Positions 1 to 7,264 of a DNA stretch of 14,012 nt are shown here, one piece after another. The translations under genes were made by a program, and so were the position numbers. This DNA is from DATDDB01 sp041490205 (GTDB taxonomy: Bacteria > Pseudomonadota > Gammaproteobacteria > Burkholderiales > Gallionellaceae): assembly GCA_041490205.1 (NCBI GenBank), contig JBGPSQ010000053.1:1-14012 (forward strand). The letters run 5' to 3'. Every line of letters starts with the position of its first letter. Positions within the stretch are counted from its first letter, which is position 1. Under the pieces are notes generated by a model. It was not told where the DNA came from, did no database searches, and saw nothing but the letters and a program-made list of their open reading frames with translations.

Positions 1-782
1 AATCGCGCGACATGGACAGGCTGATGGATAGTGCCTCGCCCAAGGCCATTGCGCAATCCGCCAAGAAGCACGGCAGCAAGAGCGTGGCGTTTACATACAA
101 CGATCCCGTGGTGTTTTTCGAGTATGCGCTGGACACGGCCGACGCCTGCCATGAACAGGGCCTGAAGACTGTTGCCGTGACCGCTGGTTACATCCACGAT
201 GCGCCGCGGCGCGAATTTTTCGCCAAAATGGATGCCGCCAACATCGACCTCAAGGGCTTCACCGAAGAATTCTATGTGAAACTCACCGGCGCGCACCTGA
301 AGCCGATTCTTGAAACGCTTGTCTACGTTCACCACGATACCCACTGCTGGCTGGAAATCACCACATTGCTCATTCCCGGCCATAACGATTCGGATACGGA
401 AATCGCTGCGCTGACCAAATGGGTGGCGAAGGAACTGGGACCGGATGTGCCCCTGCATTTTTCCGCCTTCCATCCGGACTGGAAAATGACAGACATATCG
501 CCCACGCCTGTTTCCACCCTTACCCGTGCGCGCCGCATCGCGCTGGATGCAGGGCTGCACCATGTCTATACCGGCAATGTGCACGACGTCGAGGGTGGGA
601 CGACCTTTTGCACCGAGTGCCATGCTCCGCTCATCGTGCGCGATTGGTACAAGATCAATGAATACCACGTGACGGAAAGCGGGGCTTGCAAGCAGTGCGG
701 CGCCAAACTGGCAGGGCGCTTTGGCAAATTTGCCCAGCCGTTCGGGCCGAGACGCATACCTATCTTCATGAACGGTAGATGA
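1..782 (+). CDS. amrS: AmmeMemoRadiSam system radical SAM enzyme, 5'-truncated by window edge
   Basis: This is the C-terminal part of an AmrS-type radical SAM protein. The frame is open to the left edge (codons in phase from base 3: S-R-D-M-D-R-L-M-D), so the ATG at 12 is internal and the Cys cluster that binds the iron-sulfur cluster lies outside the window. Visible family features are the segment around NIDLKGF and FYVKLTGAHL, the core strand LEITTLLIPGHND, the HFSAFHPDWKM segment, and a C-terminal zinc-ribbon-like tail with CTEC (near TTFCTECHAPL) and CKQC pairs. The TGA stop at 780-782 is followed by a well-spaced hydrolase gene. The name AmmeMemoRadiSam comes from usual partner families (AMMECR1 and Memo); neither is in the window, though they could lie upstream. 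The substrate of this family is not settled, and I infer none. The truncation is due to the edge, not decay. Confidence 0.88.
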   Translation, partial: SRDMDRLMDSASPKAIAQSAKKHGSKSVAFTYNDPVVFFEYALDTADACHEQGLKTVAVTAGYIHDAPRREFFAKMDAANIDLKGFTEEFYVKLTGAHLKPILETLVYVHHDTHCWLEITTLLIPGHNDSDTEIAALTKWVAKELGPDVPLHFSAFHPDWKMTDISPTPVSTLTRARRIALDAGLHHVYTGNVHDVEGGTTFCTECHAPLIVRDWYKINEYHVTESGACKQCGAKLAGRFGKFAQPFGPRRIPIFMNGR

Positions 783-822
783 TCTGCTGCAAGAGTGGAG
801 CAAATCACCGGAAGGAGGAATC

Positions 823-1473
823 ATGTTGCGAGAAACTATAACCATTCCGGCAGACCAGGCTGATCTTGAGGGCGAATTGGTATTGCCGCTAAACACCTCG
901 GCAGTCGTTTTGTTCGCGCACGGCAGCGGCAGCAGTCGTTTCAGCCCGCGCAACAATTATGTCGCTTCGGTGCTGCAGCAGGCAGGCATCGGCACCCTGC
1001 TGTTCGATTTGCTGACACGCGAGGAAGACCGCGATTATGAAACGCGCTTCGACATCTCGTTGCTCACCCGGCGGTTGCTTGCCGCCACGGGATGGATACG
1101 GAAAAATCCGTCCACGCACACACTCAATACCGGTTATTTCGGAGCGAGCACCGGAGCGGCGGCAGCCCTGCAGGCAGCGGCAGAAATGGGAGGGGTCATC
1201 TCGGCGGTGGTATCTCGCGGCGGCCGCCCCGATCTTGCCGGTGCCCCGGCCCTGAGAAAGGTCAGCGCGCCTACGCTGCTGATCGTGGGCGGCGAAGACC
1301 ATGGCGTGATCGAACTAAACCAGGCCGCCTATGCTTATCTGTGCTGCGACAAGCAACTGACCATCATTCCCGGCGCCACTCATTTATTCGAGGAGCCGGG
1401 CACGCTGGAACAAGCAGCACACATAGCCGCGACATGGTTTGTGAAGCATCTCACAGGATCAACGCCAGCTTGA
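823..1473 (+). CDS. Dienelactone hydrolase-like alpha/beta hydrolase
   Basis: This is a 216-residue single-domain alpha/beta hydrolase, presumably cytoplasmic because no signal peptide is visible. The oxyanion-hole segment HGSGSS is at residues 33-38. The nucleophile elbow is G-A-S-T-G with Ser109, the likely acid is Asp159 in GGEDH, and the catalytic His187 is in GATHLF, so the triad is complete and in the right order. The start is well supported: AAGGAGG at 812-818 lies 4 nt before the ATG. It follows the radical SAM gene by 40 bp on the same strand and could be co-transcribed with it. Proteins of this type are annotated as dienelactone hydrolase family or phosphoribosyltransferase-linked hydrolases; the true substrate cannot be told from sequence. 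Its 3' end faces the minus-strand 72-residue gene with only 19 bp between the stops, and no clear terminator is seen between them. Confidence 0.85.
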   Translation: MLRETITIPADQADLEGELVLPLNTSAVVLFAHGSGSSRFSPRNNYVASVLQQAGIGTLLFDLLTREEDRDYETRFDISLLTRRLLAATGWIRKNPSTHTLNTGYFGASTGAAAALQAAAEMGGVISAVVSRGGRPDLAGAPALRKVSAPTLLIVGGEDHGVIELNQAAYAYLCCDKQLTIIPGATHLFEEPGTLEQAAHIAATWFVKHLTGSTPA

Positions 1474-1492
1474 ACCTTCCGTGTACTGACGG

Positions 1493-1711
1493 CTAGGCTT
1501 CACCCAGCGCGTTCCATGCAACCAGGAGTATTTTGGCTTTCTCAGGCTCCTTGTTGCGTATGCTGTCAATGACGGTAAAAACGGCATGGCGCAGTTCGGG
1601 CAGGGAGCAGCAGCTTTCCACTTTTGCAATATGAGGCGCGGCTCGAAGTTTGAATGCCTCGATCAGCGCCCCGGACATTTCCCTTTTCGCCGTTTCAAAG
1701 GAAACAGCCAT
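1493..1711 (-). CDS. Unrecognised 72-residue protein downstream of HAMP receptor
   Basis: I do not recognise a family. It is a 72-residue, mostly helical-looking soluble protein with no membrane segment or signal peptide. It has a Cys-Cys pair in VESCCSLPEL and an acidic/basic stretch (RNKEPEKAK). The case for a real gene is strong in context. Its ATG (1711-1709) directly follows the TAA stop of the upstream HAMP-protein gene, and a perfect GGAGG (minus strand, 1724-1720) inside the end of that gene lies 8 nt before the ATG, so the two should be translationally coupled. The plus-strand reading through here looks like an antisense shadow. A role as a small partner or regulator of the receptor-like protein is inference from the coupling only. 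Confidence 0.6.
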   Translation of the reverse strand: MAVSFETAKREMSGALIEAFKLRAAPHIAKVESCCSLPELRHAVFTVIDSIRNKEPEKAKILLVAWNALGEA

Positions 1712-2686
1712 TTACTGCGCCTCCTCTGCTGCGGTACCGGTTTTGAATTTGCGCATGGATTTGCTCAGGGCACGCAAGTCGTTAATGATGTCCTCCATAC
1801 CCGCCCCGCCCCTGGCTCGGTCAAGTGCGCCCTTGGCCTCTTCATTGATGCCGATCACCAGACTGCGCATTTTCATCTGCATCAGGAGAAGTTGCGCGGT
1901 CAGTGACGATTCGTCATCGGGATCATGCGAGGCGATGGTCGTGGTGAGGTCGCCATTGGATATTTTTTCGGCGACCGCTCTTAACACCACAGGCTCCGAG
2001 CCCAGCACCGTCATGATCTGGCGGACCGCAAAGATGCCTGCGGCGGCCATCATCATGATCAGCAAGCCTGCGACTAGGTACAGTTTGGTTGATACTTCGC
2101 CGTGCATTTTCAAGGCAGCCACCATTGCTGCCTGCGCAGTGGCTTCATTCCGCTGGCGGACAAAAGTGGCTATTTTGTCTATGTCGGCGGTCAATTCACG
2201 GTCAATTCCTCTTACGGCTACATCAGCGGCCAGGCCATCGCCACCGGATTTCTTTTCGCCGATCAGCTTTGTATACAACTCAATCGCATCGCTGTATTTC
2301 AAACTGACTGCCTTGTGGTCTTCGGCAAGGCGCTTTATCGAGTCAGCAACAGGGCCATATTCCGCAGATTGCATCTGACCGGAAACCTTTTCGATCTCAG
2401 CCGTAACCTTGTTCAGGTTGGATTCATATTCACTCCTGTACCGGGCCAGCAGCTCAGGATCCTTGCCGCGCAGCAGGACGTCCTTGAAAGCCTGCACCTG
2501 CCACTTGAAATCAATCTGCAACATGCGCACCTCGTCCACCAGTGCGCCAGTCTTGATGAGGGCTTCCTGAGTTGCGGCAGCCTCCTCGATCAATCCCCTG
2601 GAAAGATGGTCTTGGAGTACGGCTGACAACCCTGCGAATCCCACCATGGTAAAGATGAGCGCTAACAATATAGACTTGATTTTCAT
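1712..2686 (-). CDS. Chemoreceptor-like sensor protein with HAMP domain but no signalling domain
   Basis: With the start chosen at the ATG at 2686 the protein has 324 residues. An N-terminal membrane helix is at about 5-24, then a long helical periplasmic sensor (about 25-200) of the four-helix-bundle chemoreceptor type (motif FKDVLLRGKDPE). A second membrane helix follows at about 201-222 and a HAMP domain at about 222-278 (LGSEP, ISNGDL, then a SLTAQLLLMQ-like second helix). In a normal methyl-accepting chemotaxis protein some 250 further residues follow; here only about 45 do, ending at AAEEAQ. It therefore cannot contact CheA/CheW in the usual way. No frameshifted signalling domain is seen downstream; the next gene is the 72-residue protein. 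A longer form from a GTG at 2776 adds 30 hydrophilic residues. I prefer 2686 because it begins right before the membrane helix and has AAGGGA about 11 nt upstream, but this is not certain. Confidence 0.75.
   Translation of the reverse strand: MKIKSILLALIFTMVGFAGLSAVLQDHLSRGLIEEAAATQEALIKTGALVDEVRMLQIDFKWQVQAFKDVLLRGKDPELLARYRSEYESNLNKVTAEIEKVSGQMQSAEYGPVADSIKRLAEDHKAVSLKYSDAIELYTKLIGEKKSGGDGLAADVAVRGIDRELTADIDKIATFVRQRNEATAQAAMVAALKMHGEVSTKLYLVAGLLIMMMAAAGIFAVRQIMTVLGSEPVVLRAVAEKISNGDLTTTIASHDPDDESSLTAQLLLMQMKMRSLVIGINEEAKGALDRARGGAGMEDIINDLRALSKSMRKFKTGTAAEEAQ
1720..1724 (-). promoter_or_regulatory. Shine-Dalgarno GGAGG for the 72-residue gene
   Basis: On the minus strand this reads GGAGG and sits 8 nt upstream of the ATG at 1711, inside the last codons of the preceding HAMP gene. 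It decides the start of the small gene and supports translational coupling across the TAA-ATG junction. Confidence 0.65.
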
Positions 2687-2995
2687 TTCTCGGGATTTCC
2701 CTTGTTTCGGTTTAAATTGGAGCAGGCTTGGTTGGCCGGCGTTATCGTTTTTCAGGGAGGGTTCAGAGAATCGCACCGCCTCGGCTTAACGACCTTTTCT
2801 GCTCCCTTAGGTCTTTCAATCCATGCAAGGCAATGTTAACAATGTTGAACCCAGCAAAAAATATGCCATTCGGACTAGGGGAATCCACCTAAGGCATAGG
2901 GGGTGTACTGAAAGTATAAGGGGCGGTAATCGCTTCCGAGACGGAATGGAATATTACTGCCTGTGTGGTTCGAGCTTTTTTTTGCGTTTCGTGGG
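2687..2995. promoter_or_regulatory. Intergenic region upstream of the HAMP gene with helically phased G-runs
   Basis: No convincing gene lies here, apart from the possible 30-codon N-terminal extension of the HAMP gene. It holds TAGGGG at 2876-2881, TAGGGGG at 2897-2903 and TAAGGGG at 2917-2923. Their G-runs begin at 2878, 2899 and 2920, exactly 21 bp apart, so all lie on one face of the helix. A small dyad CCTA-N5-TAGG occupies 2888-2900, and the heptamer CCTAAGG occurs at 2888-2894 and again inverted at 2805-2811. The arrangement suggests a multi-site operator for the minus-strand unit; the regulator is unknown. I could not place a convincing -35/-10 pair. The T8 run at 2976-2983 has no hairpin before it. 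Confidence 0.4.
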
Positions 2996-4666
2996 TTAGT
3001 CGATTTTTCCGGGATGCTCCCGGCTGATCAACTGGACGCAATTTTCTGCCTCGCGCTCAGTTGCCGCCTCATCCCAGCCCAGAGTGGGCGCGACCATGGT
3101 GGAGAGCCGCCGCAATTCTTCTTTATCCAGCCGGGACAAAATCAGCAAGGGCATGCGGCGCCGGAGCAGGTCTTCCAGGTGAACAACCATTTCATCGCGG
3201 GCGCAAAGCAACAAGTCAGCATAGATAAATGGCACATCCGGCACAATGCGGTTTGCCAGCTTGAAGTCGTCAGCGATGATGTGGAATATTTCCTCAATGC
3301 GCTTGCCGTGACGGCGGATTAACCAGCGGAAGCATTCCAGATCAATGCCGAATTGCTGGGCTTGAGCTTCCATGGCGGGAAACCTTCCCAGGTTATCTTC
3401 CCCCGGTGCCCAGATTTCCGGCATTTTGGGAGCTGCCAGCCAGCGTAGCGGCATCGCAGATGGAACAGGCACCCAAGGAAACGGTTTCCCTTTGGTGGCG
3501 CAGGACTCATGTATACCCAGCCGCTCACAGACTGTATCTACGATGACTGCCGCATCTTCCCGCGCCGAGGTGAGCTTGCCGCCTATGGAATAATGCACGC
3601 CGTTATTTGCGGTCTCCAGTTTCCAGTCACGGCTGGCGGCCGATGGCGCCGCCACGTCGCTGTATTTCAACGCTCGCAATCCGGCATAGCTGCCGATCAC
3701 ATCGTTTGCGTTCCAGCCATTATTCAGGTAGCGGTTGGCCTCCGCCAGTAGGTAGGCAATGTCTTCAGTTTCGACCGCCACATGGTGGAGACTGCCGCGG
3801 TAATCGGTGTCGGTGGTGCCAATCAGCGTGCGGCCATACCAGGGAATGATGAAAAAAACCCGGCCATCCGATTTAGCGGTCAACAATAATGCCTCGCTGA
3901 CGCCGCATCCAGGCAATACCAGGTGCACGCCCTTGGTCAAACGGACGCGGCCACCTCCCTCTTGTGTATTCCCCTCTTCTTTTGCGATCCAAAATCCCGT
4001 CGCATTGACGATCTGCTTGGCAAAAACTTTGCATTCCGAGCCGTTGCTGCGGTCTAGCACCACTCCCCCGATGGCTTTTCCATCCTGCTCGATCAGGCGT
4101 TCCAGGCGGCAGTAGTTAACACATGCCGCGCCATGGGAGATGGCGCCGTCAACAATTTCCAGCACCAGCCGTGCATCGTCTGTTTGAGCATCGGCGTAAG
4201 TAAAGCCGCCCTTCAGCCCCCCGGTTTCGAGAATGGGGAAGCGCCTGGAAAAATCATCACGGCCATAACGGTGGTGGGACATGGAGGAGCCCGGAAAGCC
4301 TGCCAGAAAATCATAGAGGAAGAGTCCAGCCTTCAGCATCAGCGAACCGACCCTGCTATCGACATACACCGGTACGCCGAAGCGTAACGGCCACACTCGG
4401 TGGGGCGCGGCTTCCAGCAGCATTTGCCTTTCCGCCAGCGCCTTTTTTACCAGCTTGAAATCGTATGTCTCGAGATAGCGCAAGCCGCCATGTATCAACT
4501 TGCTGGATGCGGATGAGGTTGCCCCGGCCCAGTCGCCTTGCTCGATGAGGGCGACCTTTAGCCCGCGCAAGGCGGCATCATAAGCAGTCCACGCACCGTA
4601 GATGCCCCCGCCGCAAACCAGCAGATCGAAGGTCTTGTCCGCCAGTTGTCCGAAATCCCGCTTCAT
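2996..4666 (-). CDS. glpD: FAD-dependent respiratory glycerol-3-phosphate dehydrogenase
   Basis: This protein oxidises sn-glycerol-3-phosphate to dihydroxyacetone phosphate and passes electrons via FAD to quinone at the inner face of the cytoplasmic membrane. It has 556 residues, slightly longer than typical GlpD. Near the N-terminus are the dinucleotide-binding VCGGGIYG (G19, G21, G24), the acidic residue of ALIEQGD, and the family signature GATSSASSKLIHGGLRYLE at 48-66. The middle carries a DAO-type fold with TKGVHLVLPG and GTTDTDYRG, and the C-terminal part looks like a DAO_C domain (YADLLLCARDE, GWDEAATERE). The ATG at 4666 overlaps the upstream phosphodiesterase stop as ATGA, so the genes are translationally coupled. 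It is the last gene of the three-gene lipid-breakdown operon. No glycerol facilitator, glycerol kinase or GlpR is nearby, so the G3P supply is more likely phosphodiesters than free glycerol (inference). Confidence 0.93.
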   Translation of the reverse strand: MKRDFGQLADKTFDLLVCGGGIYGAWTAYDAALRGLKVALIEQGDWAGATSSASSKLIHGGLRYLETYDFKLVKKALAERQMLLEAAPHRVWPLRFGVPVYVDSRVGSLMLKAGLFLYDFLAGFPGSSMSHHRYGRDDFSRRFPILETGGLKGGFTYADAQTDDARLVLEIVDGAISHGAACVNYCRLERLIEQDGKAIGGVVLDRSNGSECKVFAKQIVNATGFWIAKEEGNTQEGGGRVRLTKGVHLVLPGCGVSEALLLTAKSDGRVFFIIPWYGRTLIGTTDTDYRGSLHHVAVETEDIAYLLAEANRYLNNGWNANDVIGSYAGLRALKYSDVAAPSAASRDWKLETANNGVHYSIGGKLTSAREDAAVIVDTVCERLGIHESCATKGKPFPWVPVPSAMPLRWLAAPKMPEIWAPGEDNLGRFPAMEAQAQQFGIDLECFRWLIRRHGKRIEEIFHIIADDFKLANRIVPDVPFIYADLLLCARDEMVVHLEDLLRRRMPLLILSRLDKEELRRLSTMVAPTLGWDEAATEREAENCVQLISREHPGKID

Positions 4667-5415
4667 GCATCCCTCATCTGCAAGGCTTTTTGCGGCAGGT
4701 CGGTAATGAGGATGTCCACGCCAAGCTCAAGCGCCCGGCTGATTTCGGCATCGCTGTTGCAGGTGTAAACAGCGATGGATTTGCCGTGGCGGCGCAGCAT
4801 TTGAACCATGGATTCATCCAGTGTGCGCTTGTGCAGGCAAAGCCCGTGCAGAGAGGGATGAGCTTCCAGCACTCGTTCCGCGCCGGAAACAGTCTGCCAG
4901 GATTCGCAATTGTAAACCAGCGGAAAATCCGGCACGCACTGGTGGGCGTATATCAGGCTGGGCAAGTGGAAGGAGGATGCCAGTATCCGCCCCTCCCCTA
5001 CATTTCCGGCCAGTTCCAGCGTCTGCCTGATCTTGGCTTCGCGCCGTGCGGGCTCTTCCTCATCGCGGCTCTTGATTTCCAGCAGCAGACGGCAGCGCGG
5101 TTTGTAGGCGTCAACGAAGTCGCGCAAGCCCATGATGCCTTCCGGCTTTGCGCCTCTACCGAAATGCGCGGCAAAGTCCATGGTCTGCAGTTCGCGATAT
5201 TCGTAGTCGTCTATGCGCCTGGCGGGCAGGCCCAGTTTGTCGAGAGTCCAGTCGTGCCACAGCACGGCCACCCCATCGCGGCTTAGCTGTACATCGGTTT
5301 CCATGCCATCTATAGGATAGGCCAGCGCCAGGTCGAACGCGGTGCGGGTGTTTTCCGCCGCTTCCCGGTTGGCGCCCCGGTGGGCATAGATCATGGTTTT
5401 ATTCATAACGTCCAT
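4663..5415 (-). CDS. Glycerophosphodiester phosphodiesterase
   Basis: It hydrolyses glycerophosphodiesters (deacylated phospholipids) to sn-glycerol-3-phosphate and an alcohol. From the ATG at 5415 it has 250 residues. The GDPD fold is recognisable at once: AHRGANREAAENT (His12, Arg13, metal-binding Glu region), METDVQLSRDGV (Glu39, Asp41) and LWHD (His54), followed by LLLEIKS and the C-terminal GVDILITDLP. No signal peptide is visible, so the protein is likely cytoplasmic, of UgpQ rather than periplasmic GlpQ type. The frame is open further upstream to a TTG at 5466. That start would overlap the preceding gene by 41 bp and has no ribosome binding site, so I prefer 5415, 10 bp after that gene's stop. 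The ATG at 5406 is also possible. Its product is the substrate of the overlapping downstream glpD. Confidence 0.9.
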   Translation of the reverse strand: MDVMNKTMIYAHRGANREAAENTRTAFDLALAYPIDGMETDVQLSRDGVAVLWHDWTLDKLGLPARRIDDYEYRELQTMDFAAHFGRGAKPEGIMGLRDFVDAYKPRCRLLLEIKSRDEEEPARREAKIRQTLELAGNVGEGRILASSFHLPSLIYAHQCVPDFPLVYNCESWQTVSGAERVLEAHPSLHGLCLHKRTLDESMVQMLRRHGKSIAVYTCNSDAEISRALELGVDILITDLPQKALQMRDA

Positions 5416-5425
5416 GGGGTGGCGC

Positions 5426-6634
5426 TCATGGCAGGCATTCGAGGAATTTTCGCAGGGAGGCTTCAAGCGCCGTGAAATGCGGGTTGTATGCCAGGCGGCG
5501 CATTACCCCGGCGCGCAGGTTCTTATCTGTCACCTCCCCCTGCAAGGCAGGAGGGGCATTCCTGCGGCAAACGGCGTATTTTTCCCTGTCATTCGGATAA
5601 TAATGCAGGCAGTTGGAATATTCACCTGCTACGCCATAGTGCCCGTCTTCCGGCGGCAACAGGATGGAGAGGTGTGAAAAGCTGACGATGTTCTGCTCGG
5701 GAACCACGCTGTTCACCAATTCAACCCGGCTCTCCGGAATGCCGGAAAGATGTCGCTTCGTATCTGTAGTGTAATAAACCAGCTTGCTGCATGCATGGCG
5801 CGCGCGCGCCATGAATTCCACGGTCGCGTAACTGTCAACCGTGGCATCGTCGGCGCTGGCGGCAGTAAATACGGGGATTTCCAGTCCGCGATCCCGCAGG
5901 TGCGCGTGCAAATCAGCGATCAGGGCATGCATCTGGAACGCGGCATTCTTGGGGAATGACTCGTATTTGTAGCCATCCGTGTCCGGTTGGATGTTCACCC
6001 ATTTGGCGGAAGGCATCAACCAGCTATAGATTTTATGCAGGTTGGCGTGGGCCGCGCGCGGTGAAACTTTGAGTGCCGGGGAAAACAGGAATAGTCCGCG
6101 CACCCGCTCATCGAGCAGGCTGTGGCGTACGGCCAGAGTGGCCCCGGCGGAATAACCCGCGAGATAGACTTCATCTGTCTCTTCGGCCAGCCGGTCAACG
6201 CCCCAAGCCACGGTGTTCGCCCATTCTTTCCAGTGCATTTCCAGAAGATCCCCTGGTTGCGTGCCGTGCCCCGGCAATAGCACCGCCATGACGCGGAATC
6301 CGTGCCGCCGGAAAAATTCAGCCAGGGGACGCATGAAATAGGGAGAATCGGTGAGTCCGTGCACGAGCAGTATGCCGCGGCGATAGGGTTTTTCCCGCCC
6401 TGCCGGAAAATTCCCTTCGGGCTTGAGTTCAAACGGCGCATTGCCTTCCACTATTCTTTCAGGATCACTGGATGTCATGCCGGAATGCGCCTTGCGCAGC
6501 ATTTCCCGGCATGCAGCCACATGATCTGCAAAATCCAACTGGCCGCCGGTGAATTTCGAATTCAGGCCGGAGGGTTGGTGTCGAGACTCAAGCACAGGCT
6601 TTGGCGATTCCGGGGTGTTCCGGCCTTGCTTCAT
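5426..6634 (-). CDS. Alpha/beta hydrolase, lysophospholipase-like (serine aminopeptidase S33 fold)
   Basis: A 402-residue alpha/beta hydrolase and the first gene of the operon with the phosphodiesterase and glpD. The oxyanion segment LLVHGLTDSPY is at about 89-99 and LLPGHGT at 119-125. The nucleophile elbow is G-Y-S-A-G with Ser162, the probable acid is in ASADDATVD (Asp262 or Asp263), and the catalytic His is His321 in VSFSHLSI. These match monoglyceride lipase or lysophospholipase-type enzymes of the S33 group. Residues 1-85 are an extra N-terminal region of no recognised fold, with no membrane segment. Between His321 and the C-terminus lies an unusual tail of about 80 residues rich in Tyr, Asn and Arg. 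Releasing acyl chains from phospholipid is inferred from the neighbours; peptidase or general esterase activity cannot be excluded. The ATG at 6634 has only a weak upstream purine stretch. Confidence 0.8.
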   Translation of the reverse strand: MKQGRNTPESPKPVLESRHQPSGLNSKFTGGQLDFADHVAACREMLRKAHSGMTSSDPERIVEGNAPFELKPEGNFPAGREKPYRRGILLVHGLTDSPYFMRPLAEFFRRHGFRVMAVLLPGHGTQPGDLLEMHWKEWANTVAWGVDRLAEETDEVYLAGYSAGATLAVRHSLLDERVRGLFLFSPALKVSPRAAHANLHKIYSWLMPSAKWVNIQPDTDGYKYESFPKNAAFQMHALIADLHAHLRDRGLEIPVFTAASADDATVDSYATVEFMARARHACSKLVYYTTDTKRHLSGIPESRVELVNSVVPEQNIVSFSHLSILLPPEDGHYGVAGEYSNCLHYYPNDREKYAVCRRNAPPALQGEVTDKNLRAGVMRRLAYNPHFTALEASLRKFLECLP

Positions 6635-6844
6635 GGGTTTATTCTCATTCGATTGGCGCAGGTTGCGCGTGCAGGAGCATGAAAAAGGACATTTTTTTGG
6701 GGTATAAGCGTATATCTATATATTCATGCTACTGGCATATGGTTTTCTTTGATGGTAAATTCTACTGGCTGGTATTCGGGCAAGCTCCATTATATTTGTT
6801 TTATTATAAAAAGCCTGGCATGAACAATATCTCCAAGGGAAAAA
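6635..6844. promoter_or_regulatory. AT-rich divergent intergenic region between lipid operon and partner-switch operon
   Basis: This 210-bp divergent region should hold promoters for both operons. It is visibly more AT-rich than the genes on either side. A possible plus-strand promoter is TTGGGG at 6697-6702, a 16-bp spacer and TATATT at 6719-6724; the -10 box is good and the -35 box poor. A perfect TATAAT is present on the minus strand (6808-6803), but I find no -35 box at proper spacing. AAGGGA at 6835-6840, 4 nt before the ATG at 6845, is the ribosome binding site of the first STAS gene. Individual promoter calls are tentative. Confidence 0.35.
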
Positions 6845-7198
6845 ATGGAAGTTTCTTACGAGGACATACCCCCTAATTTGCGTCGTATCAAGCTTGCCGG
6901 CCGCCTGGATATCCAGGGTACCGAGATGATTTCTGCTCGTTTTGCGGCGCTATCCACCGAGTCAAGGCGCAATGTTTTGGTTGATTTCACGGGGGTCACT
7001 TTCCTGGCCTCCATTGGCATTCGGGCTCTGATTTCAAACGCGAAAGCCGTGCACAAATTGGGGGGGCGCATGGTGCTGGTGGTGGGGGACAATACTTCGG
7101 TGGCCAGGACACTGGCCGCCACCGGCATCGATGTCCTGCTGCAAATGTTTACGAATCTGGACGATGCCGAAAAGGCGTTGTCCGGCGTGGCGGCCTGA
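6845..7198 (+). CDS. STAS-domain anti-sigma factor antagonist-like protein (first of tandem pair)
   Basis: A 117-residue single STAS domain of the SpoIIAA/RsbV type. These switch partners according to phosphorylation: the unphosphorylated form binds a kinase or anti-sigma partner and frees that partner's target. Visible features are the first strand with LAGRLD, then VLVDFTGVTFLASIGIRAL, where Ser56 sits at the phospho-acceptor position (in SpoIIAA and RsbV the serine follows an Asp; here Ala55 replaces that Asp), then GGRMVLVVGD and the C-terminal helix DAEKAL. Ser-x-Gly-Ile-Arg is common in proteobacterial STAS regulators. The start is supported by AAGGGA 4 nt upstream. It is the first gene of the four-gene module. 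The likely modifying enzymes are the kinase and phosphatase domains of the 585-residue protein encoded downstream. The final effector is unknown. Confidence 0.88.
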   Translation: MEVSYEDIPPNLRRIKLAGRLDIQGTEMISARFAALSTESRRNVLVDFTGVTFLASIGIRALISNAKAVHKLGGRMVLVVGDNTSVARTLAATGIDVLLQMFTNLDDAEKALSGVAA

Positions 7199-7203
7199 AC
7201 GCA

Positions 7204-7221
7204 GGGCGGACTACTCTGCCC
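7204..7221 (+). other. Intercistronic hairpin between the two STAS genes
   Basis: GGGCGGA (7204-7210) pairs with TCTGCCC (7215-7221), giving seven base pairs with one G-U pair and a CTAC loop. No T-run follows, so it is not a typical intrinsic terminator. It sits 5 nt after the first STAS stop and could stabilise or partition the transcript; that role is a guess. Confidence 0.35.
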
Positions 7222-7264
7222 ACCCTCGGCTACGCCGTTTATGTGATTTTGCTGGCGGGTAATT

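Noticed and set aside
1..782. Truncated radical SAM gene as a pseudogene
   Set aside because: The frame is intact to the window edge and the C-terminal half has all expected motifs; the missing part is simply outside the window.
1650..2378. 242-codon plus-strand open frame
   Set aside because: It lies antisense to the HAMP receptor gene, has low-complexity Ser/Ala-rich composition and no recognisable domain. The minus strand carries clear membrane helices and HAMP.
2976..2983. T8 run as a possible terminator
   Set aside because: No GC-rich hairpin precedes it on the plus strand, no plus-strand gene ends nearby, and on the minus strand after glpD it reads as an A-run.
6766..6786. Possible sigma-54 promoter (TGGCTGG...GGGCA) ahead of the STAS operon
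   Set aside because: The GG-to-GC spacing is 11 rather than 10 and the -12 element lacks TTGC.
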